Assembly: GCA_016703535.1 (NCBI GenBank)
Contig: JADJBV010000001.1
Coordinates: 2,532,001-2,596,000 of the forward strand
DNA: 64,000 nt
From: Deltaproteobacteria bacterium
GTDB lineage: Bacteria; Myxococcota; Kuafuiibacteriia; Kuafuiibacteriales; Kuafuiibacteriaceae
Direction: 5' to 3'
In this document: in pieces, positions 34,069 through 47,325 of the stretch
Numbering within the stretch: position 1 is the first letter of the stretch
Layout of the letters: every line of letters starts with the position of its first letter
Made by a program: the position numbers and the translations under genes
Notes under the pieces: model-generated
The model's input: only the letters and a program-made list of their open reading frames with translations
What the model was told of the DNA's origin: nothing
Database searches by the model: none

Positions 34069-36672
34069 TCAGTCCAGCGTCACGCGCAGCCCGTCCGGCC
34101 CGGCGTCCACCCGGGCGAGGCGAGGCCCCTCGGCCCGCTCTGGCCCAGCGCTCGGCCCGCTGACCAAGGCCCAGGCGAGGGCGTCCACCACCTCGCTCTG
34201 AATCACCCGCTTCAGCGGTCGGGCCCCGAACTGAGGGTCGTACCCGCGGTCAGCCAGCCAACTTTTGGCGGCCGGGGTGACCTCCAGCTTCAGGCCCCGC
34301 TCGAGGAGCCGACGTTCGACCTGGGCCAACTGGATCGGGACGATCGCCTCCACGTCCGCTTTGCTCAAGCGGCTGAAGACGATGACGTCGTCGATCCGGT
34401 TGAGGAACTCGGGGCGGAAGCTCCGATGCAACACCTCAGTGACCTGACGTTTGGTCCGCTCCCACTCTTCGGGCGCCGCCTGCTGGATCAACTCCGAACC
34501 CAGGTTGGAGGTCATGATCACCACGGTGTTGGCCATGTTGACCGTGCGGCCCTTGCCGTCGGTCAGGCGACCGTCGTCCAGGACCTGGAGCAATACATTA
34601 AATACATCGGGGTGGGCCTTTTCGATCTCGTCGAAGAGCACCACGCTGTAGGGGTGCCGCCGCACCGCCTCGGTCAGGTAGCCGCCCTGATCGAAGCCCA
34701 CGTACCCCGGAGGTGCGCCGATCAGCCGGGAGACCGAGTGTTTTTCCATGTATTCGCTCATGTCCAGGCGAATGACCCGGCTGTCGTCGGCGAAGAGGAA
34801 CTCGGCCAACGATTTGGCGAGTTCGGTTTTGCCGACGCCGGTGGGCCCTAGGAAGATGAAGCTGCCGATCGGCCGCTTGGGGTCTTTGAGCCCGGCCCGG
34901 GCCCGCCGCACCGCCTTCGCCACCGCCTGCACCGCTTGATCTTGGCCGACGACCCGGCCGTGGAGGACCTCCTCCATCTTGGTCAACTTCTGGCTTTCGG
35001 TCTCCAGCATCTTGCTGACCGGGATGCCGGTCCAGCGGGACACCACCTCGGCGATCTCTTTGTCGGTCACCTCTTCCCGGAAGAAGGAGCCGTCTTTGGT
35101 CACCTGGGCGTGCCGGGCCTCGGCGTCCTTGAGCTTCTGTTGCAAGCCAGGTTGCAGACCGTAGCGGATCTCACCGACCCGGTTCAGATCCCCGGCTCGC
35201 ACCGCCTGCTCCTCTTCGGTCCGCAGCTCGTCGATCTGCTGCTTGAAGGTCGCGATGTCCTTGAGGGCCGTTTTTTCGGCCATCCAACGAGCCTTCAAGG
35301 CCCCCGACTTCTCCTTGAGCTCGCTGATCTCCTGATCGAGCTCGACGAGCCGGGCCTTGGCCTCCTTGCCTTGGTCCTTCTGCAGCGCTTGCCGTTCGAT
35401 CTCCAGCTGGAGCGCCTTGCGCTCCACCTCGTCGACCGGCTTGGGCAAGGAGTCGACCTCGATGCGCACCGTGGCCGCGGCCTCGTCGACCAAGTCGATG
35501 GCCTTGTCGGGGAGGAAACGATCCGAGATGTAGCGATCCGAAAGTTGGGCCGCCGCCACCAAGGCGCTGTCCCGGATCCGGATCTGGTGGTGCACCTCGT
35601 AGCGCTCCTGCAGGCCGCGCAAGATGGCGATGCTCTCCTCCACGCTCGGGGGCTCGACCATCACCGGCTGGAAGCGCCGCTCCAAGGCCGCGTCCTTTTC
35701 GATGTGCTTGCGGTATTCGGCGATGGTGGTGGCGCCGATGCAGTGAAGATCTCCCCGAGCCAAGGCCGGCTTCAACATGTTGGAGGCGTCCATCGAACCC
35801 TCGGAGGCGCCGGCGCCGACCAAGGTGTGGATCTCGTCGATGAAGAGCACGATCTTGCCGTCGCTCGAGGTGATCTCTTTGAGCACCGCCTTCAGGCGCT
35901 CCTCGAACTCACCGCGATATTTGGCCCCGGCGATCAAGGCGCCGAGGTCCAAGACCAACAGCCGCTTGTTGCGCAGGGACTCGGGCACGTCGCCGGAGAT
36001 GATCCGCTGGGCGATGCCCTCGACGATCGCGGTCTTGCCGACGCCCGGTTCACCGATCAACACCGGGTTGTTCTTTCGGCGCATGGCCAAGACCTGCATG
36101 GTGCGGCGGATCTCTTCATCACGGCCGATGACCGGGTCGAGTTTGCCTTGCCGAGCCCGCTGGGTGAGATCGGTGCAGTACTTGTCCAGGGCCTTGAACT
36201 TGGCGTCCGGGTCATCTTCGATGATCCGCTGGTTGCCGCGTACGTCCTTGAGGGCCGCCAAGATGGTCTCCTCTTTGAGGCCGTGGCGGAGCAAGAGATC
36301 TTGCACTTTGCCGCGCACCAAGGCGGCGCCGAGCAAGAAGTGTTCGCCCGACAGGTATTCGTCGCCCAACTTGCTGGCTTGTTTGTCGGCCTCGTCCCAA
36401 ACTTTGCGGAGGGACTCGCTGACGTAGAGGTTGCCAGCGCCGCCGCCGGTGACCTTGGGCAGGGCCTCGACCTGGCGCAGCAGATCACCCTTCAAGCGAT
36501 GGGCGTCGGCGCCGATCTTGGTGATCAGGCTGGCGACGATGCCCTCCGGATCCTCGAGGAGCGCGAGCACCAAGTGCTCGGACTCCACCTGCTGATTGGC
36601 CTTCTCCCGAGCCAGGTTCTGGGCCCGCTGGACGGCCTCCCGAGACTTTACGGTCAATCGCTCCGGGTTCAT
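34069..36672 (-). CDS. clpB: ATP-dependent disaggregase ClpB
   Basis: An 867-residue Hsp100 chaperone starting [10 protein letters not shown]. An N-terminal Clp repeat domain (about 1-145) precedes AAA-1 with [13 protein letters not shown] (about 205), the coiled-coil middle domain (about 400-520, [13 protein letters not shown] to [10 protein letters not shown]) and AAA-2 with [13 protein letters not shown] (about 605) and the [16 protein letters not shown] pore/arm region. ClpB pulls aggregated proteins apart together with DnaK. ATG at 36672 follows GGGAGG; the longer frame upstream is antisense to rarA. A heat-shock-like promoter lies upstream. Confidence 0.96.
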   Translation of the reverse strand: MNPERLTVKSREAVQRAQNLAREKANQQVESEHLVLALLEDPEGIVASLITKIGADAHRLKGDLLRQVEALPKVTGGGAGNLYVSESLRKVWDEADKQASKLGDEYLSGEHFLLGAALVRGKVQDLLLRHGLKEETILAALKDVRGNQRIIEDDPDAKFKALDKYCTDLTQRARQGKLDPVIGRDEEIRRTMQVLAMRRKNNPVLIGEPGVGKTAIVEGIAQRIISGDVPESLRNKRLLVLDLGALIAGAKYRGEFEERLKAVLKEITSSDGKIVLFIDEIHTLVGAGASEGSMDASNMLKPALARGDLHCIGATTIAEYRKHIEKDAALERRFQPVMVEPPSVEESIAILRGLQERYEVHHQIRIRDSALVAAAQLSDRYISDRFLPDKAIDLVDEAAATVRIEVDSLPKPVDEVERKALQLEIERQALQKDQGKEAKARLVELDQEISELKEKSGALKARWMAEKTALKDIATFKQQIDELRTEEEQAVRAGDLNRVGEIRYGLQPGLQQKLKDAEARHAQVTKDGSFFREEVTDKEIAEVVSRWTGIPVSKMLETESQKLTKMEEVLHGRVVGQDQAVQAVAKAVRRARAGLKDPKRPIGSFIFLGPTGVGKTELAKSLAEFLFADDSRVIRLDMSEYMEKHSVSRLIGAPPGYVGFDQGGYLTEAVRRHPYSVVLFDEIEKAHPDVFNVLLQVLDDGRLTDGKGRTVNMANTVVIMTSNLGSELIQQAAPEEWERTKRQVTEVLHRSFRPEFLNRIDDVIVFSRLSKADVEAIVPIQLAQVERRLLERGLKLEVTPAAKSWLADRGYDPQFGARPLKRVIQSEVVDALAWALVSGPSAGPERAEGPRLARVDAGPDGLRVTLD

Positions 36673-36742
36673 GGACAAGTGGACCTCCCTGGACCAAAAC
36701 CCTCTGCGCTTTAGCGCCAGGCCCTTGATCCGCCGCCAGGGT

Positions 36743-36766
36743 AGATGCGCCCGCTCACACGTCAAG
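36743..36766 (-). promoter_or_regulatory. Sigma32-like heat-shock promoter of clpB (candidate)
   Basis: On the minus strand, CTTGAC (36766-36761) and CGCATCT (36749-36743) are separated by 11 bp, resembling the CTTGAA / CCCCATnT elements of heat-shock promoters. It lies about 70 bp before the clpB ATG in the divergent gap with rarA. The match is imperfect. Confidence 0.4.
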
Positions 36767-36817
36767 GCAGCGCCAAGGCCGTTGCCTTCCGCCTTGACGG
36801 GGTGCGATCGGTGCAGA

Positions 36818-38164
36818 GTGCGGGACCTCTTCGAACAAGCGGCTGAGGCCAAGACCGAGTCCGATCCGCTGGCCGATCGACTGCGGCCCGTTCGCCTCGA
36901 CGAGGTGGTGGGCCAAGACCACCTCCTCGGCCCGGGCAAGATCTTGCGGCGCCTGATCGAGGCCGATCGGGTCCCGTCGATCGTCTTGTGGGGCCCACCG
37001 GGCACCGGCAAGACCACCCTCGCCCGCTTGATCGCCAGCCAGACCAAGGCCCGCTTCGAGGCCCTCTCGGCGGTGTTGTCCGGCGTGGCCGAGCTGCGAG
37101 AGGTGTTGAAGCGGGCCAAAGAGCGGCGGGCTCAACACGGCGAACGGACCCTGCTCTTCGTCGACGAGATCCACCGCTGGTCCAAGTCTCAGCAGGACGC
37201 CCTGCTCGACGCGGTAGAAAAAGGTCTGGTCACGCTGATCGGCGCCACCACCGAAAATCCCTCCTTCGAGCTGAACGCCGCCTTGTTGTCCCGTTGCCGA
37301 GTGTTTGTGCTGGAGGCTCACCCGACCGAAGCCTTGGTCACGCTGATGCGCCGGGCCTTGAGCGACAAAGAGCGGGGCCTGGGGACGGTGGCGACCGAGG
37401 TCGACGAAGACGCGCTCTTGGCGATCGCCGGCGGCAGCTTCGGCGACGCGCGTCGGGCCCTGACGGTCTTGGAGTTGGCGGTGAAGGACGCGAGGTTGGT
37501 GGAGCCCGCTGCGCCCCACGTGACCCGGGAGAGCGCCGAAGAGGCGCTCCAACATCGGGCCTTGCTCTACGACAAAGCCGGCGACGCCCACTACGGCGTG
37601 GTCTCGGCCTTCATCAAGTCGATGCGAGGTTCAGATCCGGACGCGGCGGTCTATTACCTGGCCCGGATGTTGGAGAGCGGCGAAGATCCGCGCTTCATCC
37701 TGCGGCGAATGGTGATCTTCGCCAGCGAAGACGTGGGCAACGCCGATCCGATGGCGCTGTTGGTGGCGGTGGGTGCCCTCTCTTCTTTCGAGTTGGTGGG
37801 CCTGCCCGAAGGGGTGTTGCCGTTGACCCAAGCTGCAACCTACCTTGCATGTGCCCCCAAGTCGGCCGGCGTCATCAAGGCCTACGGCTTGGCCAAACGG
37901 GACGTGACCGAACTCGGCCCTCTGCCGGTGCCGAAGAAGTTGCTCAACGCCAGCTCGGGCCTCCAAAAATCTTTGGGCCAAGGCAAAGGCTACAAATATC
38001 CCCACGACCTGGGGGGCCTGGCGCCGGGGGAGACCTACCTGCCCGAGGCCTTGTTGGGCCGCCGTTATTATCAGCCCGGGGCTCAAGGTCAGGAGGCCGA
38101 GATCCGGGCTCGGCTGGAGGCCTGGCGGTCCCTACAAAACGACGCCCAGGGCGAAGAGGAGTAA
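36818..38164 (+). CDS. rarA: Replication-associated recombination protein A (RarA/MgsA AAA+ ATPase)
   Basis: A 448-residue clamp-loader-like ATPase. Walker A is [12 protein letters not shown] (about 58-69), Walker [11 protein letters not shown], sensor 1 [10 protein letters not shown], and the Arg-finger region follows in LLSRC. The C-terminal tetramerisation domain has [20 protein letters not shown] and YKYPHDLGG, both typical of RarA. It acts at stalled replication forks. The start is a GTG at 36818; the longer frame lies in clpB antisense. It is divergent from clpB. Confidence 0.95.
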   Translation: MRDLFEQAAEAKTESDPLADRLRPVRLDEVVGQDHLLGPGKILRRLIEADRVPSIVLWGPPGTGKTTLARLIASQTKARFEALSAVLSGVAELREVLKRAKERRAQHGERTLLFVDEIHRWSKSQQDALLDAVEKGLVTLIGATTENPSFELNAALLSRCRVFVLEAHPTEALVTLMRRALSDKERGLGTVATEVDEDALLAIAGGSFGDARRALTVLELAVKDARLVEPAAPHVTRESAEEALQHRALLYDKAGDAHYGVVSAFIKSMRGSDPDAAVYYLARMLESGEDPRFILRRMVIFASEDVGNADPMALLVAVGALSSFELVGLPEGVLPLTQAATYLACAPKSAGVIKAYGLAKRDVTELGPLPVPKKLLNASSGLQKSLGQGKGYKYPHDLGGLAPGETYLPEALLGRRYYQPGAQGQEAEIRARLEAWRSLQNDAQGEEE

Positions 38165-38354
38165 GGCCGGCCGCGGATCAAGATCGTGTCGGCGCCCACC
38201 GCCGTGAGGTGCTCGGGTCGACTTAGGGTTCGACCGATCCGGTGAAATTAGCCTGCATTTCCCGGCGTTTTTGGCGACGTTCGGGTGCCCCCCACCCTGG
38301 TGTCGGCGCTCACCGACGGGCGTTCGGGAAGGTCCACCTTTAACTTCGACCTTC

Positions 38355-39680
38355 ATGACGTCGCGCCCCACCGTCGTTTGTTTTTCCATCCTGACCACCA
38401 TTCTTTTGCCCGCCCTCGCTGGAGCGGCTCCGAACGACCTCACCTGTCCCAAGGGCACCCGCCAAGAGGGTGCGCCGCCTCCGGCCGGGTCCGCCGCCTG
38501 GTGTTCGGGCCCGGACCTCTTCGGCCAACTCCGAAGGAACGGCCCCTTCAAGCGTTGGCGCTCGAACGGCCAAGTGCTGCGGGAAGGTGAATACGTCGAC
38601 GGCAAAAAACACGGCCAATGGGTGGAGTACGACGAGGCAGGTCGCCCAGCGGTGGAGGCGCTCTACCGCTTCGGCCAGCTGATCAGCAGCTCGGGGGCCG
38701 CCTTGGCCGAAGCCCCCGCGCCCAAGGTTGAGGCCCCGACCCGCCCGCAAGCCCCCCAACCCGCGGTGGTCAAGGCGAGCCACCCCACGTCGACCCCAGC
38801 GCCCACGTCGACCCCAGCGCCCACGCCGACGCCAGCGCCCGCGCCCACGTCGACGCCCCCGCCCGAACCGGCGGCCCCGACCCCCGGGGCCCAAGACGAG
38901 TGGGTGTCTCATCGTCGCAACGATGACCTGGAGCTGGAGGCCCGGCCTCGCTCCGGCAGAAGTTCGGTCGGGGCCCGGCTCCGCTTCGACAACACCATGT
39001 CCTCGATGCAGGAGGCCTTCATCTACGCACCCCAGCTCGATCTGCAGATCAACCTGGGCGCCTTCTTGTTGGAGGCCCAGTGGGGCCTTTCGGTGCTGAG
39101 CGCGCCCGGGCTCGAGGCGATCACCGCCCCCCTCAACCCGATGTTTTTGCTGGGTGGTGAGCTCAAGTACGACGCCTTGACCATGAGCCTGGGCGTCGGC
39201 GCCACGGTGCCGGTGTTGTCCTTCGAGACCGACCAAGAGGGGCTCCTCAAGTTGGCGGCCGCGGTCGCCGCCCCGACGGTCCGAGGCATGCGCGACTTTT
39301 GGTTGTCGTTGCCCGAATTCCCGGCGGTGATCTTGCCGATCCGAGGACGTTATCAAAAGGACGCGCTGGAGCTCGGCTTCCGCGTGATCCCGTACTTCGC
39401 CATCCCCACCAACGGCGGCTCCTCGGATCTGGCCCTCGAGTTGGGGGGCGGCGCCACTTATGGGATCGACGTCTTCCGCTTCGGCGGTGAGGTCCACCTG
39501 GTGTCGGTCGGGATCACCAGCGGCAACTTCTTCTTGTCCGTGGAGCCGAAGATCGGCGTGGCCTTGGGCCCGGCCCAGATCTACGCCAGCCTCTCCTTGA
39601 CCCCACTCAAGCCCGAGTTGGCGGATTTTGGGGGGCTTTTGTGGGCCACCAACCTCGGCGTCCAGTTGGCCTTCGACTAA
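38355..39680 (+). CDS. Secreted protein with MORN-type repeat, Pro-rich linker and beta-barrel-like C-terminus
   Basis: A 441-residue protein. A signal peptide (about 1-24, LPALAGAA) is followed by a Cys-containing head and a YwqK/MORN-type repeat (GQVLREGEYVDGKKHGQW, about 70-95). Next is a Thr/Pro/Ala linker with a tandem TSTPAP repeat (about 143-170), and then a roughly 250-residue region of alternating strands ending LGVQLAFD, like an outer-membrane barrel. The linker may cross the peptidoglycan or lie outside the cell. Function unknown. The 190 bp before it hold an imperfect GGTCGA/TCGACC hairpin near 38217 that may terminate rarA. Confidence 0.75.
   Translation: MTSRPTVVCFSILTTILLPALAGAAPNDLTCPKGTRQEGAPPPAGSAAWCSGPDLFGQLRRNGPFKRWRSNGQVLREGEYVDGKKHGQWVEYDEAGRPAVEALYRFGQLISSSGAALAEAPAPKVEAPTRPQAPQPAVVKASHPTSTPAPTSTPAPTPTPAPAPTSTPPPEPAAPTPGAQDEWVSHRRNDDLELEARPRSGRSSVGARLRFDNTMSSMQEAFIYAPQLDLQINLGAFLLEAQWGLSVLSAPGLEAITAPLNPMFLLGGELKYDALTMSLGVGATVPVLSFETDQEGLLKLAAAVAAPTVRGMRDFWLSLPEFPAVILPIRGRYQKDALELGFRVIPYFAIPTNGGSSDLALELGGGATYGIDVFRFGGEVHLVSVGITSGNFFLSVEPKIGVALGPAQIYASLSLTPLKPELADFGGLLWATNLGVQLAFD
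38784..38861 (+). repeat. 18-bp tandem repeat encoding (PTSTPA)n
   Basis: CCCACGTCGACCCCAGCG occurs twice in perfect tandem (38784-38801 and 38802-38819), followed by two diverged copies. It encodes the Thr/Pro linker of the surrounding gene and could change copy number without a frameshift. Confidence 0.8.
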
Positions 39681-39694
39681 GGGCCCGATCTCGA

Positions 39695-40957
39695 TCAGCC
39701 GATGACTCGGTCCCTGATCAGCTCGGCCAAGATCCGGACCGTGTCGAGGCGAGGCATACCGGACAAAGACACGATGTCCTCGTAGCTCACCTGCCCGTCG
39801 ATCTGGGACAAGATGAAGCCGGCCCGGTGGTTTAGGTTGAGCCAGATCATCTCTTCGGAAGAGACCAACACCTTGGGCACCGCCAAGAAATTGCCCACCT
39901 TGGACTCGTACATCTTGAGCAGCTGAGAGCGGGCTTCGGCGATCAGGTTCCGCGCCTCTTCGTAGCCGGGGGAGCCGAGGGGGAGTTGGTCCGCCAACTC
40001 GATGGCGCCGTCGAAGTCGTGCAGCTGAAAGCGGTCCCTCGCCAAGGCCAGCGGATCCGGCGGCGGCGGCGGCGCCTTGCCCAGCGGTTGGGTCGGCACC
40101 ATGTCGATCGGATCATCGATGACGATCTCGCCACCCGGGCTGGACCCGGGTTTGGGCAGGTCGCCGGTGGCCCGCAAGAAGTCGACGATCTCATCCCTGG
40201 ACGTCGGCGCTTCCCGGCCGAAGAAACGGCCTCGATCCAGCTCCGGCAAGGGGGTGGCCTCGGCCACCGCGTCGACGCCACTTCGAGCGTCACCGAAGTT
40301 GACCACCGAGGTCCGGGAGGGGCCTTCGTCCCACGCCAAGGACGGGCTGGAGAGCGAAGGCACCTCGTGCAGGCCCATGGGCATGGGTTGGGGCGAAAGA
40401 CGTTGGCCGTCGGCGGCGAAGTCAAAAGGATCCACCGCCACCCGAGGGATCGCGGGGAAAGGGCCGGTCGGATCCCGACGCCCGCCCGGGCCCGCGCCGA
40501 CCGGGGTCTGAGGCCCGGTCGGGTTCTTCTTCACCGCCGGCTGAGGCCCGGTCGGGTTCTTCTTCACCGCCGACTGAGGGCCGGTCGGGTTCTTCTTCAC
40601 CGACGGCTGAGGCCCGGTGGGGTTTCGGTGGGCGCCGCCCGGTTCGGTCGGGTTGCTCCACGGATCGTTGGTGGTCAGCGGCGCCACTCGGGGACCACTG
40701 ACCGGCCCCGTAGCCCCCGAGTCCTTCCGGCCCGAGGCGATGAAGGGGCTGGGGATCTCGGGCGTAAAGCCCGTGGAGGAGGTCCGCTCGAGGAGGCGCA
40801 AGCACTCCGAAGCCCGCCGGTTTTGGGGGTCGAGCTCGATGGCCCGCTCCCACCAAGCCCTGGCGGCCTCGAAGTCGCTGCGGCCGAACCAGTACATACC
40901 GGCCCGGATGCACTCCTCTGGCGTGAGCTCGCCCCCGCCTTGCCCGTCGCCGGTCAC
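39695..40957 (-). CDS. TPR protein with NPTGPQ repeats and C-terminal DG-motif helical domain
   Basis: A 420-residue protein. The N-terminus holds one TPR (RAGMYWFGRSDFEAARAWW, about 12-45). A disordered region with tandem NPTGPQxxVKK repeats (about 110-150) follows. The last third has a second TPR-like stretch and a final roughly 48-residue domain, AGFILSQIDGQVSYEDI..GMPR..TVRILAEL, that matches the N-terminal domain of the J-protein two genes upstream. It starts at a GTG 4 bp after the DnaK stop, so the three genes almost certainly form one operon. It may be an adaptor or client of the DnaK-type chaperone. No enzymatic motif is seen. Confidence 0.8.
   Translation of the reverse strand: MTGDGQGGGELTPEECIRAGMYWFGRSDFEAARAWWERAIELDPQNRRASECLRLLERTSSTGFTPEIPSPFIASGRKDSGATGPVSGPRVAPLTTNDPWSNPTEPGGAHRNPTGPQPSVKKNPTGPQSAVKKNPTGPQPAVKKNPTGPQTPVGAGPGGRRDPTGPFPAIPRVAVDPFDFAADGQRLSPQPMPMGLHEVPSLSSPSLAWDEGPSRTSVVNFGDARSGVDAVAEATPLPELDRGRFFGREAPTSRDEIVDFLRATGDLPKPGSSPGGEIVIDDPIDMVPTQPLGKAPPPPPDPLALARDRFQLHDFDGAIELADQLPLGSPGYEEARNLIAEARSQLLKMYESKVGNFLAVPKVLVSSEEMIWLNLNHRAGFILSQIDGQVSYEDIVSLSGMPRLDTVRILAELIRDRVIG
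40511..40629 (-). repeat. 33-bp tandem repeats encoding NPTGPQPAVKK
   Basis: Three nearly identical 33-bp units (40511-40543, 40544-40576, 40577-40609) and a partial fourth. Each encodes an 11-residue basic/Pro unit in the middle of the TPR protein. Unit length is a multiple of three, so copy-number change stays in frame. Confidence 0.85.
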
Positions 40958-40961
40958 CGCT

Positions 40962-42809
<1,848 letters not shown>

Positions 42810-42822
42810 CCAGCGTAGGGTC

Positions 42823-44052
42823 CTAGAAGCCCCACTTCAACTTCTTGAGCCGTTTCTTGGCGTCGGCGTAGTTGGGCCGTAGCTCAAGGGCGCGACTGAG
42901 CTCCCGAACTGCGGCCTTCTCCATGCCGGCCTTCTCGTAACACAGTCCCAGGACGAAGTGAGCCTCGGCATCGTCAGGTAGGAGCTGAACACCCTTTTGG
43001 GCATGCGGGTTGGCCTCGTGGGGGTCTCGGTTCCCCATCAGGAGGTTGTAGGCCAGCCGTACCCGAATCGACCCATTTTCAGGCGCCAAGCGCACCGCCT
43101 CGGTGAAGGCCTCGATCGCCTCGGTCCAGTTGGTCATATTCTCTTGGGCGGTGCCCCGCCGGATGTACGGCCCGACCCGCAGCTCACCGGTGGCCAGCTT
43201 CAGCTCCTCGACCAACTTCGAGTATTCGTCCCGCTTGTCGAAGGTCTCGGCGGTCTGGACCGCCCGGAAGGCCTCCAACACCTGGCCCCCCTCCTTGAGC
43301 TTCAAAGCCTGTTCGTAGAGCTCTCGGGCCTGCTCCACCCGCCGGATCATCGGGTTCTTGGCGCGGCGCCGCTCCTTGTCCTCGTCGAGCCGGCGCGCCT
43401 CCCGCTCCAGCCGGTTCTTGTGGGCGAGCATCTCCTGCAGCTCGTCCTCGTCGACCATGTGGATGATCGTCTCGTCGTAGGCGTTGCGCTTGTTGTCGTC
43501 CGAGAGCAGGGCCTGGGCCTCTTGGATGGCGCGGAAGATGTCGTCGATCATCCGCTTGAAGGAGCCGAGGTTGGGCTTCCGGAAGCGATCCGGGTGCCAC
43601 TCTTTGCTGCGCTCGAAGTACGCTCGCTTGATCGACTTGGCGTCGTCCTTGCGCTTCACCTTGAGGAGCTCGTAGTGGGTCCACTTCCCGAGGTGCGCGT
43701 GGCAGTAGATGATCCGCTTGCGGTCCTCCCGGGAGAGATCGCCGTCCTCCATCATCAGGTGGGGCGGGAAGATGAAGTCGCCGTAGTCGACGCCGGGCGC
43801 CTCGATGCCCATCGCTGGGGTCGGTTGGATCTCCCGGACGCCGTCCAAGGTGATCGCGCCCGCCGCCGCCAACTTCTTGAGCGTCCGGCCGATGTCGGCC
43901 TCGCTCTTGCCGACCATCAGGGCGATGTCTTTCACGGTTGAATAACCATCGACCCTGGATGCAATGAAGCCCTCCTCGGCCGTCAGGCCCAGGCGAGTCA
44001 GATCAACCCCGGGAAGAGGTTTGGGAACAGCGACGGCCTTGGTCACGGTCAA
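42823..44052 (-). CDS. J-domain / TPR co-chaperone with N-terminal DG-motif domain
   Basis: A 409-residue protein. Residues 18-68 form a small helical domain (EEGFIASRVDGYSTVKDI..LKKLAAAGAI) shared with the third gene of the operon. A J-domain follows at about 120-190, with the HPD motif at 153-155 (WHPDRF). A coiled-coil and basic stretch leads to three TPRs at the C-terminus (WTEAIEAFTEAVRLAPENG; EAHFVLGLCYEKAG; AVRELSRALELRPNY). J-domains stimulate the ATPase of Hsp70; this one lies 13 bp before the DnaK-type gene and surely serves it. No Zn-finger or Gly/Phe region is present, so it is not a classic DnaJ. Confidence 0.9.
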   Translation of the reverse strand: MTVTKAVAVPKPLPGVDLTRLGLTAEEGFIASRVDGYSTVKDIALMVGKSEADIGRTLKKLAAAGAITLDGVREIQPTPAMGIEAPGVDYGDFIFPPHLMMEDGDLSREDRKRIIYCHAHLGKWTHYELLKVKRKDDAKSIKRAYFERSKEWHPDRFRKPNLGSFKRMIDDIFRAIQEAQALLSDDNKRNAYDETIIHMVDEDELQEMLAHKNRLEREARRLDEDKERRRAKNPMIRRVEQARELYEQALKLKEGGQVLEAFRAVQTAETFDKRDEYSKLVEELKLATGELRVGPYIRRGTAQENMTNWTEAIEAFTEAVRLAPENGSIRVRLAYNLLMGNRDPHEANPHAQKGVQLLPDDAEAHFVLGLCYEKAGMEKAAVRELSRALELRPNYADAKKRLKKLKWGF

Positions 44053-44093
44053 GGGCTAACCCCCAATCGATGTTCCACGCCCTGGCCGGGCCG

Positions 44094-45368
44094 TCAAGCT
44101 CGGCCCCGCAGACCGGCAAAAGCCCGATCGATCGCCGAGAGGCCCTCGGCCAGTTCGGCCGGACCCAAGATCAACGGCGGCAGCAGGCGGACCACGTCCG
44201 GGCCGGCCACGTGCACCAAAACCCCCAGGTCCCGACAGGCCTTGACCACGTCTTTGGCCTCGAAGCCCGCGTCTTTGGTCAGGGCCATACCGAGGAGGAG
44301 CCCCCGGCCCCGGACCTCGCTCACCCCGCCATGGGTTTGGGCGATGGCCCGCAGGCCCGCCTCGAAGGCCAAGCCGGTGGCCCGGACCCGCTCCAAAAAG
44401 CCGGGGGACTCGAGCACGTCGAACACGGCCAATCCCGCGGCGCAGGCCATCGGGTTGCCGCCGAAGGTGGTGCCGTGGCTGCCGACGTTGAGGGCCGGCG
44501 CGATGGCGTCGGTGGTGACGATGGCGCCGATCGGGAGCCCACCGCCCAAACCTTTGGCCAAGGACATGATGTCCGGCGCGACGCCCTCCAGCTGATAGCC
44601 AAACATGGCGCCGCTGCGGCCGAGGCCGATCTGGACCTCGTCGAAGATCAGGAGCGCGCCTTTGGCGGTGCAGATCTTTCGCAGCGCCGCCAAGAACCCC
44701 GGCGGGGGCACCCGCACGCCGCCCTCCCCTTGCACCGGCTCGATGATCACCGCGGCGGTGTGGTGATCGATGGCGGCCTCGACGGCGGCCAGGTCCATGG
44801 TGAGGTACCCAAAGCCCTCGGGCAGCGGCCGAAAACCTTCGTGGTACTTCGGTTGGGCGGTGGCGGTCAGGGCGCCCATGGTCCGGCCGTGGAAGGACTT
44901 GTCGAAGCTGTAGATCTTGACCCGTTCGGTCTCGCCCCGGGTGTAGGCGTAGCGGCGGGCCAACTTGATGGCCGCCTCGTTCGCTTCTGCACCGGAGTTG
45001 CAGAAGAACACCCGTTGCCCAAAGGAGTGGCGCACCAGGCGTTCGGCCAGCTCGATGGACGGCTGGTTCAAGTAGAGGTTGGAGGTGTGGAGCACCTTCT
45101 CGGCTTGGGCCTGGATCGCCGCCACCAACTTCGGGTGGTGGTGCCCCAAGGCCGACACCGCGATCCCGGCCACCAGATCCAAGTAGCGGCGACCCTCGAG
45201 ATCCCAGACGTAACAACCTTCGCCCCGATCGATGACCAACTCGGCGGGGGCGTAGTTGGGGGTGAAGACCTGCTTGGCCCGTTCGGCCCACAGCTGATCC
45301 GCGGTCTTCTTGGGCTCGGCCTTGAGGGAGGGGGTGGAGGTGGAGGTCCCGTGAACCGACTCGGACAT
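44094..45368 (-). CDS. argD: Acetylornithine aminotransferase (class III PLP enzyme)
   Basis: A 424-residue class III aminotransferase. [16 protein letters not shown] (about 123-138) binds the cofactor phosphate, [11 protein letters not shown] (about 241-251) holds the PLP Asp, and Lys272 in SLAKGLGGG forms the Schiff base. It converts N-acetylglutamate semialdehyde to N-acetylornithine in arginine synthesis and may also act on succinyl-ornithine or LL-diaminopimelate precursors. It follows hslU by 17 bp, the arrangement seen in several deltaproteobacteria. A Ser/Thr-rich head of about 20 residues precedes the conserved start. Confidence 0.92.
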   Translation of the reverse strand: MSESVHGTSTSTPSLKAEPKKTADQLWAERAKQVFTPNYAPAELVIDRGEGCYVWDLEGRRYLDLVAGIAVSALGHHHPKLVAAIQAQAEKVLHTSNLYLNQPSIELAERLVRHSFGQRVFFCNSGAEANEAAIKLARRYAYTRGETERVKIYSFDKSFHGRTMGALTATAQPKYHEGFRPLPEGFGYLTMDLAAVEAAIDHHTAAVIIEPVQGEGGVRVPPPGFLAALRKICTAKGALLIFDEVQIGLGRSGAMFGYQLEGVAPDIMSLAKGLGGGLPIGAIVTTDAIAPALNVGSHGTTFGGNPMACAAGLAVFDVLESPGFLERVRATGLAFEAGLRAIAQTHGGVSEVRGRGLLLGMALTKDAGFEAKDVVKACRDLGVLVHVAGPDVVRLLPPLILGPAELAEGLSAIDRAFAGLRGRA

Positions 45369-45385
45369 CAGCCCATGTTACCCGC

Positions 45386-46752
<1,367 letters not shown>

Positions 46753-46753
<1 letters not shown>

Positions 46754-47292
46754 CAGCCGCCGAGCTCCTCTACGGTGATCTGGCCGTTGGTGTAGATGCA
46801 GATCTGGGCCGCGATCTGGAGGGACTCGGTGACGATCTGCTTCGGGCCGAGTTGGGTGTGGGCCGCCAAGGCCCGGGCCGCCGAAAGGGCCATCGGGCCG
46901 CCGCTGCCGATGGCGGCGATGCCCCCGTCGGGTTCAATGACGTCGCCGTTGCCCGAGAGGATCAGGGTGCTGGTTTCGTCGGCGACCAACAACATGGCCT
47001 CCAACTTTCGGAGGTAACGGTCGGTGCGCCACTCCTTGGCCAACTCGACGGCGGCCCGGAGCAGCTGTCCGCTCGACTCCTTGAGTTTGCCCTCGAAGCG
47101 CTCGAACAAGGTGAAGGCGTCGGCGGTCGAGCCGGCGAACCCGGCGAGGACCTTGCCCTCGTGGAGGCGACGGACCTTTTTGGCGTTGGCCTTGAGGACG
47201 GTGTTGCCGAAGGTGACCTGGCCGTCGCCGCCGATGGCTACGTTTTTACCGCGGCGGGCGGTGACCACCGTGGTCCCGTGGAGCTCCTGCAT
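46753..47292 (-). CDS. hslV: ATP-dependent protease subunit HslV
   Basis: A 179-residue proteasome-like peptidase. The start [14 protein letters not shown] is expected to be processed to expose Thr7, the nucleophile. The conserved [14 protein letters not shown] and the terminal [17 protein letters not shown] match the family. With HslU it forms the two-ring cytoplasmic protease. It lies in the common xerC-hslV-hslU order, 33 bp after xerC. Confidence 0.97.
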
Positions 47293-47325
47293 AGGCCCCG
47301 TTCATGCGATCCGGGGCCCGACGCG

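Noticed and set aside
36673..37119. 149-codon N-terminal extension of clpB
   Set aside because: Antisense to rarA; the conserved ClpB start MNPERLT is at 36672.
38217..38236. Strong terminator after rarA
   Set aside because: GGTCGA/TCGACC arms are present but the loop is 8 nt and no T-tract follows.
38784..38861. CRISPR-like short repeats
   Set aside because: The repeats are contiguous, in frame and encode a Thr/Pro linker; there are no spacers or cas genes.
40511..40629. CRISPR-like 33-bp repeats
   Set aside because: Direct tandem coding repeats with no spacers.
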